The notes under the pieces: model-generated
Database searches by the model: none
Told to the model about the DNA's origin: nothing
The model's input: only the letters and a program-made list of their open reading frames with translations
NCBI GenBank assembly: GCA_021018995.1
Contig: CM037595.1
Location: 79,299,159-79,363,158 of the forward strand
Length of the DNA stretch: 64,000 nucleotides
DNA from: Chloranthus sessilifolius
Taxonomy: Eukaryota > Streptophyta > Magnoliopsida > Chloranthales > Chloranthaceae
Direction of reading: 5' to 3'
Translations under genes and position numbers: made by a program
Part shown: in pieces, positions 11,758 through 25,479 of the stretch
Layout of the letters: each line of letters opens with the position of its first letter
Position numbering within the stretch: the stretch's first letter is position 1

Positions 11758-13100
11758 GCCATTTGAGTGATGTTTGGTAGTTTGGACGCCCATAGGAGGT
11801 CCATAATAGAGAACCTATACAAGAGAATGAGACAGCACAAGCATAAAGAACCAGGAGAATGAAGCTACGGAGGACTCGGATGGAAACAGTAAGAAGTGAC
11901 AAGAAGGGTCTTGCAGTTACGGAGAGCTTATTAGCGCCAAACAAAACAAATGAAAAAGTGAGGCTGGCAAATCCGATCTCGAGTAGATAAGGTGATTATC
12001 ATGATAATGACAATGACAATGAGGATAAAATTTTGTTGGAAGCAGGCGAGTGGGCTGTTTACGCCGTATGATATCCTCAAGAAAAAAAAAAAAAGGTGTT
12101 TTCTATAGAGAAAAGTTCAGGAACACGCCTCAAATTTATTTTTATCACAAATTTGGTGAATTTTTTTTTATTACAAAAGGGCGCCCCATACAGGTTAAAA
12201 CGGGCGAGAAACACCCGTTTCGATGTACGACTATTCATGCCTCTATTTTGAGGGACAATATTGCCCCTCCTTAGTGGAAAATCGAGACCCTCCCTTTTGC
12301 CTTTCCTTTTTGGGTTCGTCGGAGCTGAAATAAACTCCGGGAAGTGAAACATTTTCTTCTTCTCCGAAAATCATATTGTATCTCTGGTTCACTGTAGGAA
12401 AGGCATCTCCGAAATCCATTTCACATCGGGTTCGCCGGATTTCAATCAGAGGTCAGATTCAACCCTAAGTTTGCTCGGAAAAACTCTCATCTCATTAAGA
12501 GGCTACATGTGCCAAAAATAGTGGCTAAAACAGGTTTACAAACATGATAGGCCTTTAATTTTTGCTACTTTTAGGCTCTTAATTACATTTTTTCCTTTTT
12601 AAGTCTTAGGGCTGAATCCAATCGTGAGGATGGCTTTTTACACCAAATGGAGCCAAAATGCTTTCGTGTGTACAAAATTGATGACCCACAAAGTCGTCGA
12701 CCAACCTGCTACTACTAGGCTACTACTACTAGCAAGGGAGTTGGGTCCGGATATTGGGTAAACCTTGTTTTGGAATCAGATTGGACATTGGAGTGATCCG
12801 AATATTGGGTAAACTTTGTTTTGGAATCAGATTGGGCTTTGGAGTGAAAATACGTGGAACCATTTCATGTCTACTTTAGACTAATTCCAGACCAATATCA
12901 TTAATAATTGGGTGATTTACTTGGTAGAATCGCAGGATACTTTTATCTAACCGTCACCAATGTATATGGTCTATTTAGTACAAATTTTTTCATCTTGGTT
13001 CAACTTACACTTCTTCTATCCACCTTACACTCCGTATAAGGAGAAGACCCTATAGATTCAACCTCCTCTACCCAATATATTTATGGCGATTCGAAGGACA
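11758..13100. other. intergenic stretch with a 51-bp direct duplication
   Basis: No gene recognised. A 51-bp unit (starting CCGGATATTGGGTAAAC) is present twice at about 12747-12848 with few differences. A G/C-richer block at 12180-12480 has open frames on both strands but no recognisable protein. Confidence 0.35.
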
Positions 13101-14930
13101 AAGCATCTCCATTATTACCATCCTCTACGCATCACATCCATTTCCCAATAAAAAATTTGTCTTTATGATTTGATAAGATTAGATTTTTTTATCAAATAAT
13201 TTAAGAAAAATTAGTGTGATCGGATATGAGAATGATTGAAAACATATATAATTCATCTAAGAGAAATAAAGAATTTTATTAATCTAAATTTTTATATGAT
13301 CAAAAGAACTTTTAAATTTATGTGGTGATTTGTCTAAAAAAGAACATTGTCTTTGTAGAATTTAAAGGCTTTTAATTGGATTAAGAGTATCGTTGTCTAG
13401 ATTTTATATCTTAATTGTTAATTCAATAGTTAACAAAAATAACTTTTAAAATTACATTAGAAAGAGAGTTAGATGTGGACTCTAAACTTTGATGTCATTT
13501 TTTACTGAAAATTTTCTCCAGTTTATCTAATTTTTAATTTTATCTTCGGTTTATAAAATTTTGAGTTACAAACATAGGATTTAGATATTTTAATTAATTG
13601 ATTGGATTAGTTAAGTGAGATTTTAAAATTTAGTCTCAATAGATAATCTCAGAGGGATCGACACTCACAATACTTACCTGTTGCTAGACATTGATTCGTA
13701 TACTTGCAAGTTTTAAACTTGAATTCTGATAATTTCATAAGTGTTCAATTGCAGTGATTATTTGATTTATTTTGTAATTAGAATTTCAACAATAAGTTTA
13801 TGGCGCCACTACCAGGGATTGCATAGGTTGCTAGCTTTAAAATTTTACTCTCCATAATTCATAAATTAGGATCAATTTTCAAAAAAAAATAAATTATATT
13901 AATAATAATAAAATAAAATAAAATAAACTTAATTTTCACTAGTTAAGATTAATAAATAAAATTATATTTATTTTAGGGATTGTTATTTTTTTTAACTTTT
14001 TCTAATCATTTTTAAAATTTTAGGTACACTGATGAAGGAAGTGTGCAATTGAAGTGATTATTGGAATATGTTCGGGAAGCGATCATTAAATTTACAACTT
14101 GTTTTTTATCCCGAAATCGAACGACCGTGTCGTATTTGTAATTTTCATAAAAATTACAATTTGAATAATATGACAGAAGTGAATGAAACCAAAGCATTAA
14201 GGGACTACTCGACGCCCATCCCAACGAGCGCACCTTCATGCATAGTGTTGCCAACCACCACGGCCGCATACTTTGAATTAAAATCGGGAGTGATTCAATT
14301 ATTGCCTACTTTTTATGGAATAAATAGAGAGGATCTATATTATCATGTGAAAGGATTTTTGAATATATGTTCCACTTTTCGCTTTCAATTTTTTTTTATG
14401 AATCCATTCGCTTTCGTCTCTTTCCTTTTCATTAAAATAGAAGGCAAAGGCATGATTAAATTTGCTTGAAGTCGAATCAATCATTACTTGGAAACAATTA
14501 TCCAAGAAATTTTTTAACAAATTTTTTTCAGTGCACCAGACCAATACCCTAAGAAGAGAAATAATGAACAAAGGGTGAACACTTTTTCGAGTGTTGGGAA
14601 AGATTTAAGGACTTGCTACTTAAATGTCCTCACCATGATTTTGAGAAGTGACAACGAGTGTAATATATTTAGAAAGATTTAACACAACAAAGTCGTCCAA
14701 TGGTTGATATCACTTCAGGGGGCCATTTATGTACAAAAGTGATAATGATGCTTGGAGATTTTTTGAGACTTTTAGCGAAATATTTCAATAATGGGATTGT
14801 TCAAATAGGATTGAAAGAAATCTCTAAACTCAGAAAAATAGAAGAATTTTTTAGATTGAGAATAACTCAAACATACTTTCGGAGATTAAGAATTTGACAC
14901 AAAAGGTTAACGCAGTGATATCCCAAGGAC
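13100..14930 (+). mobile_element. Athila/Tat-type Ty3 element fragment (LTR end, PBS, gag)
   Basis: The 3' part of an LTR ends near 13791. It is followed by TGGCGCCACTACCAGGGATT at 13801-13820, a close match to the TGGCGCCGTTGCCGGGGATT primer site of plant Athila/Tat elements. Downstream, broken frames give gag: PEIERPCR near 14110; LRDYSTPIPTS, then FELKSGVIQLLPTFYGINRE in 14200-14330; FECWERFKDLLLKCPHHDFEK near 14587-14650; and MVDITSGGHL at 14700. These follow the order of the Athila/Tat gag. It stops near 14930, about 100 bp before the next element. The left edge is a guess. Confidence 0.7.
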
Positions 14931-15029
14931 TCTAAGCCTATTACGAGCTCTTATCTTAAACACAATAATAGAGTTGGTATTAGGTGTTCGATCCATGCAT
15001 CACTAAGGGTGGAGAATGGGTCATATCTC

Positions 15030-18000
15030 TGTTGGGTATTTGTGACCCACACAATAATTATACCCTTTTCCTATTTTAATTAAAACATGATTGACTAAAA
15101 GACTTTGGGATTTCCTTGTTACGTGATTCCACTCTATGCAACTTAAGGAGTTGGTTTCAACTTTATTGGTTTGTGGTAAGCCAATCCCTATCTTCTAGTG
15201 ATACACCTCTCCCTTGAATCCTTGATGGGTTAGGATTCAAGAGCATGCTATAAAAGAGGACAACGTCCCCTCGTCATCTCTACTCAATGCAATCGTGTCC
15301 ATCATATAGAGGGAGATAGAAGCGAGGTAGAATTGTTCTCGAGTTCTAGCAAGCGGCATATCAGAATCATCTATTGCGGATCATTCTCTCCGGCAGCAAG
15401 GTATGTTCTACCCTTGCATCATATTATTTTGATTGAAATAAATTGCCTAAGATATTTAAAACTCTAACAATTGATATCAGAGCCCGAGTAGGCCATATTT
15501 ATTTTCAATCAAAAAAAAAAAAAAAAAAAATTGCACCCTCGCCATCAAACACCGTCTCTACCACCCAGACTGAACCATTGACGGCCAGCCGAGTGACCAG
15601 ACACACCGTCAGGTCGGTGACGAAAAGGGAGGGGCCTCCACAGGTGAAACTTCAAAAAAAAAAAAAAAGAACTTTTGGCATCCTTTTGCCCGATGGTTAA
15701 GACTGCTTGACCATCAATCGGCACTTCGACGACGACGGGGCGACGCCGGGCCGGGACGCCGTCGCCACCGATCACCGGTGCGGTTAAGCCCCAATGGGGA
15801 TTACATTATTGCTTCGAATCGTTTAAAAATAATAATAATAAAAAATATAAATAAAAATAAAATTTGAGGAAGATGAACAGTAGAAGGGGGTTAGGGTTAA
15901 GGCTTCTCGGATCGAGTCGCGTCCGTACCCGGACCGACCACCCGGTCCAATGACCCAACCCAATGACCCGGCCCAGTAACCCGCGTACTGCCCCACAACC
16001 CAAACCACTTTTGTTTAGTTTTTGTTTGTAGCCCCTATACTCCACTGCTTCCGCCGGCTGCAAATAAAGCTTTAAAACTCAGAACTTTTTTCTGCCACCA
16101 GATTGAACCCTTTTTCGACTCAAACTTTAAAATGCGATATCTTGAGATATACAACTCTGTTTCGTGTATATGACCTATTGATTTTAGTCTACTCGACGAG
16201 ATCTACACTTTGGACCAGTTTATGAGACGGTTTGACACTGTTTTAGACTTCAAAATACCACTTAAAGGTTATAAATTTGTTTTATTTTTCAAATAAAAAT
16301 TTTTTTTGAACCCTTTTAAATATTCTGTATGAATACTCTTATACTATCATGTCATTGTTCATAATTATTACATGTGCATCTTCTCTTTATGACTCTGTTT
16401 TCCTTAAACTTAGTATATGAATGTATTTAGGGTATGAAACATTAAACTAATGACATGATAGAATGCCTAAGAGCTTTAGTTCTATCTATAAAGGGGTTTA
16501 GATAGAACGGTAAAGCAATCATTTCGGGATGCGTAGCCAAAGTAGGTTTATAGTCTGCCCAAAGGTGACCGATCTATGGAGGACACGTTATCCTTAAATT
16601 TTAAAATCCAATTTCATTAAGATTGCATGTGCATTTGTCTATGTGAATACTATTTCTGGTCAAAGCTGATTTACAAAATTCATGTAGATAGAATGAGTAG
16701 AATAGTCATATGTGTCTAGGTGAGAAAAGAGCGACACTTCTGGCCTAAGCTGATGGATAACTTCGATCAAACTAAAAATACATCTGACTAGGTCTATGTG
16801 TGTTTCCTAAACACAACTTAGGGAGACTTACGATAAGTCAAAGCTTCTGTCCAAAGGTAATGCTAAGACAATGAGTGAAGTATGTCCCTCAGAGTGAATG
16901 TTCCTTTGCACATGCTTGTTTACACTCTGATTGATTCAACCTTGACCTCGGGTATGAAATTTTATTTTATAAAGTTCTAATTGAACAATGTGCTGATAGT
17001 TATTCCTTTTCATATCAGCTATGGACGGATCAATTTTACATCAACAGATGACTAGTATTGAAAAACTTAATGGCACCAATTATAACACCTGGTGAATGGG
17101 TCTTGATTTAACCCTTGGATATATGGACTATGACTTTGTTCTCTCGGAGGACAAGCCAACTTTATCATCCAATGTCACTGAAATTCAAAAGACTCAATAC
17201 GCTCGATGGGACAAGGTAAATCGTATGACAATGATGATCATACGCGCTTCTATTACTGAACCCATTAGAGGTGGTATTAAAACTACTGAAACAGCCAAAG
17301 AATTATTAAATATCATCCAAGACCAGTTTATTGGAACAGTAAAGTCCTTACAGTATGGCTATTTAGTGTAATAGGTCAATATGCGATATGATGGAAACAG
17401 GAGTGTGCGAGAATTTATTATTAAAATGTCTATGTTGGCTATGAAGCTTAAAGAATAAGGAATTACAATCGAAGAAGATCTCGTAGTACATGTAGTTGTT
17501 GCTTTTCTTCCTAAGCAATTTGATACCTTTAAAGTAAATTATAATGCTCAAAAGGATAAATGGGATTTAAATAAATTGATCTCGATGTGTGTGATAGAAG
17601 AAGAGAGGCTTCGAGGAAATCAAGTAGAGTCTGCTAATTTTGACCACAATCCGGCTTATAAGCCAGCTCATAAGAAGAATTTTAAGAAGAAGGGTCAGAA
17701 GCAGAACTACCACAATGGTAAGAGAACAAATGAAGACTCAAATCTGAATGTTGTAAAGACTGACAATGATGATGATTGTCACTTCTGTAAGAAGAAAGGT
17801 CATATCAAGAAAGATTGCTGCTTATGAAAAAATATTATGAAGAATAAACAGCAAGGAGGGGCTAATCAGTAGAAGCAGCAAGGAGGGGCAAATCAGTAGG
17901 AGGAGCCCCAGGTTGAATGAAAAGCTATTCTTTGACAATGAGGAAGAATTTTAGACAAATTCTATTTATTGAGGACAAATTTTATTGCTAATGTTAGACT

Positions 18001-19339
18001 TATTAGAGTTATTTATAGTTTTACTCCTCTAGATGATAGTTTGACTATTATTTTGGATTCTATTAATGTTGAATATGGTTCTCTAGTAAATAAGTACAAT
18101 CGTTGAAATTAGTTATATCAATTTTCTTGAAGATGAGACATTTAGTGGGAGTTAAGAATAAAGGACAATATCAAATTCACTAATGATCAGTATATTCATT
18201 TAAATTGAAGTGACCAGATTGAGAATATTAGTCTTTTGAGGATTTTATTTCAATGAGAGCTTCTGTTTCCACAATGTTTTATCTTATTTTATGATATATT
18301 TATTGCATATATTATGCTTTATTTTATTGATGCTTTCATTTTGGTACCATCATTATTATTATTATTTGTGCATAGGCAATGTTATTGTATGGGAGCATAA
18401 GTGCTCAAATAAGGTCGCTTGAGCTATCGTGATTAGGCACCACGGTTTGTATAACTTTTGTCCTGATAGGTGGGTGATGGTTTTCACATGACGTATGTCG
18501 TAATATATCAGGACAACATACCTTAGGGTATGAAGCAGGACGAATGAGGGGATATACACAAGAAGTTGCATTAAAGTGTATATTTTCGGGTATCACTAAA
18601 ACCACAATGAGCTCTCCAATTCATTGATAATATTAGTGTCTTGACCATGAAACTGTCATAATGAGATTTGAAGAAATGATATATTATTAGCATTCATGAT
18701 CCGACATCAAGATTGTTATTGAACTTGGGAGAATGTGTGTTACATCGAAATCTTGAAAGTCAATGTTTTTACAAAACTTTAAAGGATGGCCATCCGTTTT
18801 GAATTACGTCAATCATGACGTTTTTCATTATTTTTCTTTTGTTTTATCAAAAAATATATATTTTATTATTAAAGTTATTGTGTGGTTCAAGTGGGAGATT
18901 GTTGGGTATTTATGACCCACACAATAGCATTACTCTTTTCCTATTTTAATTAAAACATAATTGACTAAAAGACTTTGGGATTTCCTTGTTACGTGATTCC
19001 ACTCCACGCAACTTAAGGAGTTGGTTTCAACTTTATTGGTTTGTGGTAAGCCAATCCCTATCTTCTAGTGATACACCTCTCCCTTGAATCCTTGATGGGT
19101 TAGGATTCAAGGGCATGCTATAAAAGAGGACAACGTCCCCTCTTCATCTCTACTCAATGCAATTGTGCCCATCATATAGAGGGAGATAGAAGCGAGGTAG
19201 AATTGTCCTCGAGTTCTAACAAGCGGCATATCGGAATCATCTATTGCGGATCATTCTCTCCAACGGCAAGGTATGTTCTACCCTTGCATCATATTATTTT
19301 GAATAAAATAAATTGCCTAAGATATTTAAAACTCTAACA
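15030..19339 (+). mobile_element. gag-only copia-type LTR element (TR-GAG type), TSD ATCTC
   Basis: LTRs are 15030-15469 and 18900-19339, both 440 bp, TGTTGGGTATT...CTCTAACA, with about 20 differences counted by eye (near 5%). Identical TSDs ATCTC lie at 15025-15029 and 19340-19344. A primer site TGATATCAGAGC follows the 5' LTR (15472-15483), and a purine-rich GTGGGAGAT precedes the 3' LTR. The 3.4 kb interior carries a long leader (about 1.5 kb), a decayed gag at 17021-17827, and about 1 kb with no pol. No protease, integrase or reverse transcriptase motif was found, so it depended on partners for mobility. This matches terminal-repeat elements that retain only gag. Confidence 0.9.
17021..17827 (+). 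pseudogene. copia-type gag with zinc knuckle, broken
   Basis: Starts ATGGACGGATC at 17021 and reads MTSIEKLNGTNYNTW, the usual start of copia gag. A TGA at 17093-17095 then breaks it in the same frame. It continues with MGLDLTLGYMDYDF and a UBN2-type body, with further stops near 17369-17373 and 17457. It ends in a CX2CX4HX4C zinc knuckle (CHFCKKKGHIKKDC, about 17777-17818) that would bind RNA in the particle. Not translatable as one protein today. Confidence 0.8.
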
Positions 19340-19550
19340 ATCTCTCCACCACTCTTAGGAGATACACTTATAGATTTTAGCACAAAATGAACAAAAGTTT
19401 AAAATATAGTTGCAACCATTTGCTTGCTCTTAAATGCCTTTGCATCTCTCAAAGTTGGCTAATTTGGCACAATGTTTAACGTCTCGGTTTGTAACTCAAG
19501 CCCTAACTTTTTTTGGAATGACCATTTAAGTTTTCGTTCAACTTTGGTAG

Positions 19551-20330
19551 TGTTATGACCTGACCCTAGGGAGATCATTCAATGGCATTAGATTGAGTGG
19601 AGCACCAAATTTGGTGTGCATGCCCCACACACTACCCCAGCCCACACCACAATAGAAAGAAAGTTTTTAGGATCATCTAGCCACCTTAGTTGGCAATAAA
19701 TCACCCAAATTGGTAGCCTAAGGCAACCCCCATCCCCTCCCTCCTATATTTATATATTATATAAATATATGTGTATATATTAAGATATATACTAAATTTA
19801 TAGGAATAGTAGTTGATTTTTTTTTTTGCTAGATCACTTGCTTAATCAGGCCCTTCCTTGTTTAACTTCACCTATTAAATCCCTTATACAAGGTAAACAA
19901 AAGGCTATATTCAACCCCTCTCGTCTCCTTCTATCTTCAAGAACACAGCCCGACACCATCTCTCTATCTCGCAATAACTCCACTTCATCTTCTTCATTGC
20001 ACGCGAAGCAGTCATTGTTGTGACTACCTTCGCTTGAAATCAGCCACCGCGTCTTCACCTTCTCCGAGACGCGATCCACGGCGATATCGTGGTTCACCAT
20101 CGATCCACGCCAATTGTGTTAAAAATCGACGCCCGAACAACGATCCATGCCAACTTGAATCCACGAGCACGCTCCAACAGGTGGGTGCCCCTTGATCGAT
20201 CTTAACATATTCAATTTTATTTTATTTTTAAATATGTTTTATTTTTGGAGCTCCATTAATGGTTGATCAACCATGAAGAAGAAAAAATAAAATAATAAAA
20301 TAATAATAATTATTAAATATATGGGTACTC

Positions 20331-20388
<58 letters not shown>

Positions 20389-20652
20389 CGAGTGTGTAAA
20401 TGAGTACACAAAATATAAACGCCTCCCTCTCCTTCCTTCTACACGTCTCTGCAATAGAGATACTAGAAATAAATGAATAAATAAATGGAGGAGGAGAATT
20501 ATATATAAATATATAATAGGCTTATATGTTATTATATGTATATATAAATAAATTATGTTTATATGTTGTTTTCTAAGCTGTTATATACACTGTTATATGC
20601 ATTTACTGTTTTTTTTTTTTTAAATATGTCTTGTATATTGTTTTATACAGTA

Positions 20653-20692
<40 letters not shown>

Positions 20693-23600
20693 TGTTATAT
20701 AAATATATACAATGTTTATATGTTGTGTTATATTTATAAACCTTTATATTTATGATTGTTCTTCTTTGCTTTGCTCCCACGATCATGCGACATAGAACCC
20801 AGCAGAAATCTTAGAGAGAGAGAGAGAGAGAGAAACAGAGAAAGAGACCCAACCTCTTCTCTAGGTTCACCTGTAAAACCAAAGTATATAAGTATAAGTG
20901 TGTTTATGATTACACTAGATCTAAGTTACCAATTCTCCTCCTTTCCCCACTACTCTTCTCTCTCTTATGCCTCTGTAACAGAGACTTACTTTTTCACCTG
21001 TAAAACAGAAGTACACACATATATATTTATATTTAGAGAGAGAGAGAGAAGTTTTAGTGACAAAATTTTAGAGAGAAAGTGAGACATACCCAACCTCTAG
21101 GTGCTCCTTCCACGTTGCTCACACGTCCTTGTATCAGAGACCACTAGTGGTACACAAAATATTATATATACATACAAATATAGATACATATATAACATTG
21201 AATTCTAGAGAGAGAAACCTGAGGTTTTCAGTAGTGAGAAGACCCATGGTCTTAGAGAGAGAAATCCAAGATTTTTAGTAGAACGACTCATGATTTTAGT
21301 GAGAGAAACTCAAGGTGTTTAAAGGAAATGACCAACCTTTAACTTAGAAATTTAGAAAGAGAAAGAAGGAGAGGCCCAACCTGTAAATGAGAAATTTCGA
21401 GAGAGAAAGAAAGAGAGGCTCAACCTTGGACTGAGAAATTTAGAGAGAGAAAGACGGAGAGGCCCAACCTTTAAGTGAAAAATTAGAGAGAGAGAGAATA
21501 GATGGAAAAATTAGATAGAGAAACTCACAAGAGCCCCTCCTCTATTGGTTTAAAAATATATGATTTCTCCGGGACGGGATAAATTGAATTTCGGGGATCG
21601 GCCCGACCAAACGCCGGCAATGCTGATGATAGCTTGCCTGTGCCGATCATTGTAGTTGGGTGCATTGGAGAATTTAACTGATATGGTTAATTTGGTGCAA
21701 CCACCCCTTAACACCACTGATTTCAAATGAATTTGTTTCAAGTTGGACTTTGTGGGCCCAACCCAAGATATAGAGCAGAGATGGACCATCTCCACTAATT
21801 GAAATCCTTGAGACATCTAACAGTTCAGAACTCGATAAATTGACACACAAATCAAAAAATTAAAACATCTTTTGGATACCATTGATCATGAAGGGATTGA
21901 CCCTTAGATCTAAGGCCTAGAGGTCGAAATAAATTGGGTCCAAGGACCTAACACCTCAAAATTGTCCTTCTTAAGTATCTGATAGTTCAGGTCCGTTCAA
22001 TATGATCGCTATATAGTAGGTACCCTAAGTGTGCGCGTAACTTTTAGATCTTGTAAAATGTTGACTGGAGGATCTAGTTTGCTAAAGACCGAATCAGGAC
22101 TGAGACAAAAGACCCAACCTTATGTAAAATTTTATTGTCTTACCATCTAATGATTTAGATTAGATGATGGATGGTTCGAAGTTCATTTCCTTTTATTTTA
22201 GCCCTAGGTACCACATGGAATAACACATAAGTTACCTTTGACCCTTCACTTTTGAGAATTCAAGGCCCAATTGGCCCATAGGACCAACTTTAAAAACAAT
22301 CACGATAATGATACAATATGATTTAACGGATCAGAAGAGTGTCACTAAAAATTGGGAGGAATATGTCAAGGCTCAATTTTAGAAAAATTAGGTAAGGGGT
22401 AGGAATCATTGTACAACTAGGTTAAAGGGCTTGTTTGACCGCCTCGTTGACCCACTTTTGAGTCAAACTAGAAAAAGGTCCCGATGCAGGAACTACACAA
22501 ATCTTAGAAAACTTTAAAAACATAAGGCCCGATCGCTCTCTAAGCAATCTAACGACCCATGAAAGTTTCTCCAAAAATTTCGTATGAATTATCTGTTCTT
22601 TTCAAATTATAATTATTATGTTATGGTCACCAGTATGTAAGGCGTATGAACTAGTCGTTTAGTCAGGTAAGACCTTCCATCATAGGACACGCATCACATA
22701 GAAAAATCACGATAGGGCATACGCATGATTAAAAAAGAATAAGTTAGGTCGTCATACGACTTTTAAGCCTTCGTCATGATGAGATTCCTTTCACGGTCAT
22801 ATGGAACTTAGAATGTAGGCATCTATGTACGGATGCAACACCTCTATAGGAGTATGGGCTGCCACACGAAACACATTCAAGCTTCTACGAAACCCATCCC
22901 TTGGAAAGCGTGATTTTGTGAATCTTATCGCACCATGGCTCACTTCAAACTAAGTTATAAGTAAATGATAAAGAACGATACATAAGATAAGGAAAGATAA
23001 GAATACAGATAAATTATGCTGTGAAGATCAACAAAATATAAAATAAGTTTCTACACGTGCCATTTCTGGCGTGCCACCGCAAGATCCAATATCTGCAGTC
23101 AAGACGAGTCTTAAGAACAATATGATACGACAGTGTCTCGAACGTAAATGGACACTGATTTAAATGCATGTAACCTCATTGGGTTGGATGGCGGTATATG
23201 ATATGATACGGAGGTTAGGTGATTATGTACACGTGGATCTCGCGTGATAGGCTCGAGCAGTGGCTTGGGCACAGGTCGTATACGTAAATTAAGTAAGATG
23301 CGAAATGTGTTGTGTAGGCGTATGGAGCAATATTAAGTTTTAAGATATGCCACATAGAATAAGTCGACATGATAGATACAAAAAGACATTAGAAATTGGT
23401 ACATCATATTCATTTCATTTTATGCTGTCTTTTTATTTTATGCTACGTTTTTCAGTTTCGATATGATAGGCTAAAAGATCTTAGTATTATTGTAATCATT
23501 TATAGTTGTTTGGTTTATTTCAAAATGCACCGCAACTCAAGCGATTGCACACACAATCACCTGAGTGTGTTATGGTGGATCGATTATGCAACTCGTTGAG

Positions 23601-24009
23601 TTTACGTGGCTGAGTAAACTCACTCTCTCCCAAAACTAACAGTTGCAGGTGAGAATACTGACTATTCCATCACTGAGGATGGGGATGCTAATGTACCTGA
23701 TGTGACTCATGAGGATGAGGACGCCAACTTCCACCTGGACGAGGGAGTAGATCTGGCGGACTACTTTGAGCATTGAGAGATTCTTTAGTTCTAGTCTTTA
23801 TTACTTTCATGAGAGACTTGTCATTTGTTACTTTTATTTATCAGTACTTCTTATGGGTTTACGTTTGGGACCGTTCTACCCTACGTAAAACCTCAGTTTA
23901 TTTTCTGTCATAGATGTTTGGTTAGGATTTATCACGTCTTTAATGTCATCACGTCTTTAACACGAAATTCTAGGCCCTTGAGATTGGGCAAGGATTCTGG
24001 GTCGTGACA
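19551..24009 (+). mobile_element. 4.46 kb solo LTR (Ty3 type), TSD GGTAG
   Basis: Begins TGTTATGACCTGACC and ends GGTCGTGACA, so the ends form TGTYAYGACC inverted repeats. Identical 5-bp TSDs GGTAG lie at 19546-19550 and 24010-24014. There is no primer site, polypurine tract or internal coding region, so it is a solo LTR from recombination between the two LTRs. The length suits the Del/Tekay chromovirus group, but that placement is inferred. It contains (TA)n tracts near 20332-20386 and 20653-20690, a GA tract at 20811-20832, a 44-bp tandem array near 21328-21490, and a short acidic frame at about 23650-23778. Confidence 0.85.
21328..21490. repeat. 44-bp tandem repeat inside the solo LTR
   Basis: About four copies of a unit resembling GGCCCAACCTTTAAGTGAGA followed by AATTTAGAGAGAGAAAGA. 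The copies differ by a few bases each. Purine-rich on the plus strand. Confidence 0.7.
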
Positions 24010-24014
24010 GGTAG

Positions 24015-24744
24015 TTAGCACCTTTTAGGGGGGTTTATTGTTTATACCAATCATATTAGCTGGCGCAAGGTTGTCAAATTAGTGAACCGAGGCCTAAGCG
24101 GCGGACCCAGTGGAATCAAAGCAGTGCCTAGGTAGGCCTATGCGGGACTTAGCGGGCAATAAATTTATTCTAAAAAAATTATATATTTGTAATGAAGCAT
24201 TTATGCAAAATGTAGATTGAAAATAAAACAAAAAACAATGATAATTATCACATTACCAAATGCCAACATATTACTTAACACCACTACCAATTATTAAATA
24301 TCAAGCAATGTGACAAAATAGCAAACAAGTAACAAATAGTCAATTAACATGTTAAGAGTTAGCAAAGTACCAAATTTAAAATTATTCAACCAAATTAATA
24401 AATATTGGTTTTTCTTGTCGATACATATTACCGTGCTCCTTCTACTTCTTCTTCTTCTTTATGAGATAGCCGAGAGAAGTTTCGAACCGTAAGAGTCAGA
24501 CAAATTAGGACATTACTTTTGCTAGGATAAATTGGAAGTTAGGACTTCCAGTTTATATTACAACTTATATAATTTTTTATCTTAAAAAAAATTCTCCTGT
24601 TAAATATACATCAAATTTCTTTTTAAAAGAGCCTTTTAAGTTACAAAAAGATTTTAAAAAGCTAATCATTTTTCAAAAAGTCCCTGCTTTAAGGGTTTTT
24701 CCGCCTAAGCACCTACTTCTGTTTTTTGAAGCGGGTTGTGACGG
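24015..24744. other. intergenic stretch, possible MITE
   Basis: AT-rich centre flanked by CCTAAGCGGCGG (about 24092) and CCGCCTAAGCACC (about 24701) in opposite senses, which suggests a degenerate inverted-repeat element. Ends and TSD were not resolved. No gene. Confidence 0.35.
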
Positions 24745-25460
24745 CCTCATTAATCTGTGCGCCAGCATAAAGGCATGACGACCTTGGAGTTGGGCACTTA
24801 GTTAGCAAGAAGGCAAGAGAACCTTGTAGCTAGCCGTGTAGCACGTGGGCGCAAAGGCACGCGGCCCTGCAACGCGTGCATGTGTCCCTTATACATGATG
24901 CAACGGCGACTAGACGCACTTAGGGGCATGCAATGCGGAGCTTCGCATAGGAGCACGCGACGTGGTGCCAAGAGGGCATGCGACATCTTGGTGCCATAAG
25001 GCACACAATGCGGTGCTCTGCATAGGAGCACGCGACGTGGTGCCAAGAGGGCACGCGACGTCTAGGTGCTACAAGGCATATGAGACGGTGCTATGACGGC
25101 ACGTGATGTGGTGCCAAGAGGGCACGCGACATCTAGCTTGTACGACAAGCAATGCGGTGTCAAGAGGGCACTCGGCATCTGGGTGTAATGACGGACTCGA
25201 TATAGTGTCGAGTGGGCACGAGACATAGTCACGACTAAGACGTGATGCGGTGCCATGAGAGTACGCCATGTGGTGTCATGAGGGCCTTGCGACATGGTCG
25301 CGGCATGGATGCAACATAGTCGGGGCACGGTTCTTGGGGCACGACATGTGGTGCCAGGAGGGCGCACGACATGTGGTGCCAAGAGGGCTCGACGATGTGA
25401 TCGCGCTGCGAGGATGCGACACGGTCACATGTGGGTAAGATGCAGGAGCGACACGGTCGC
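24745..25460. repeat. 75-bp degenerate tandem repeat array, GC-rich
   Basis: Repeats of a unit containing GGAGCACGCGACGTGGTGCC and AAGAGGGCACGCGACATCT. Two well-aligned copies start at 24945 and 25020 (75-bp period); others are diverged. Open frames here on either strand reflect the repeat period (75 = 25 codons), not a gene. Confidence 0.7.
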
Positions 25461-25479
25461 GACATGGACGTGACTGGGC

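Noticed and set aside
20756..21082. 108-codon frame with RERERERNRERD
   Set aside because: Translation of a GA microsatellite inside the solo LTR.
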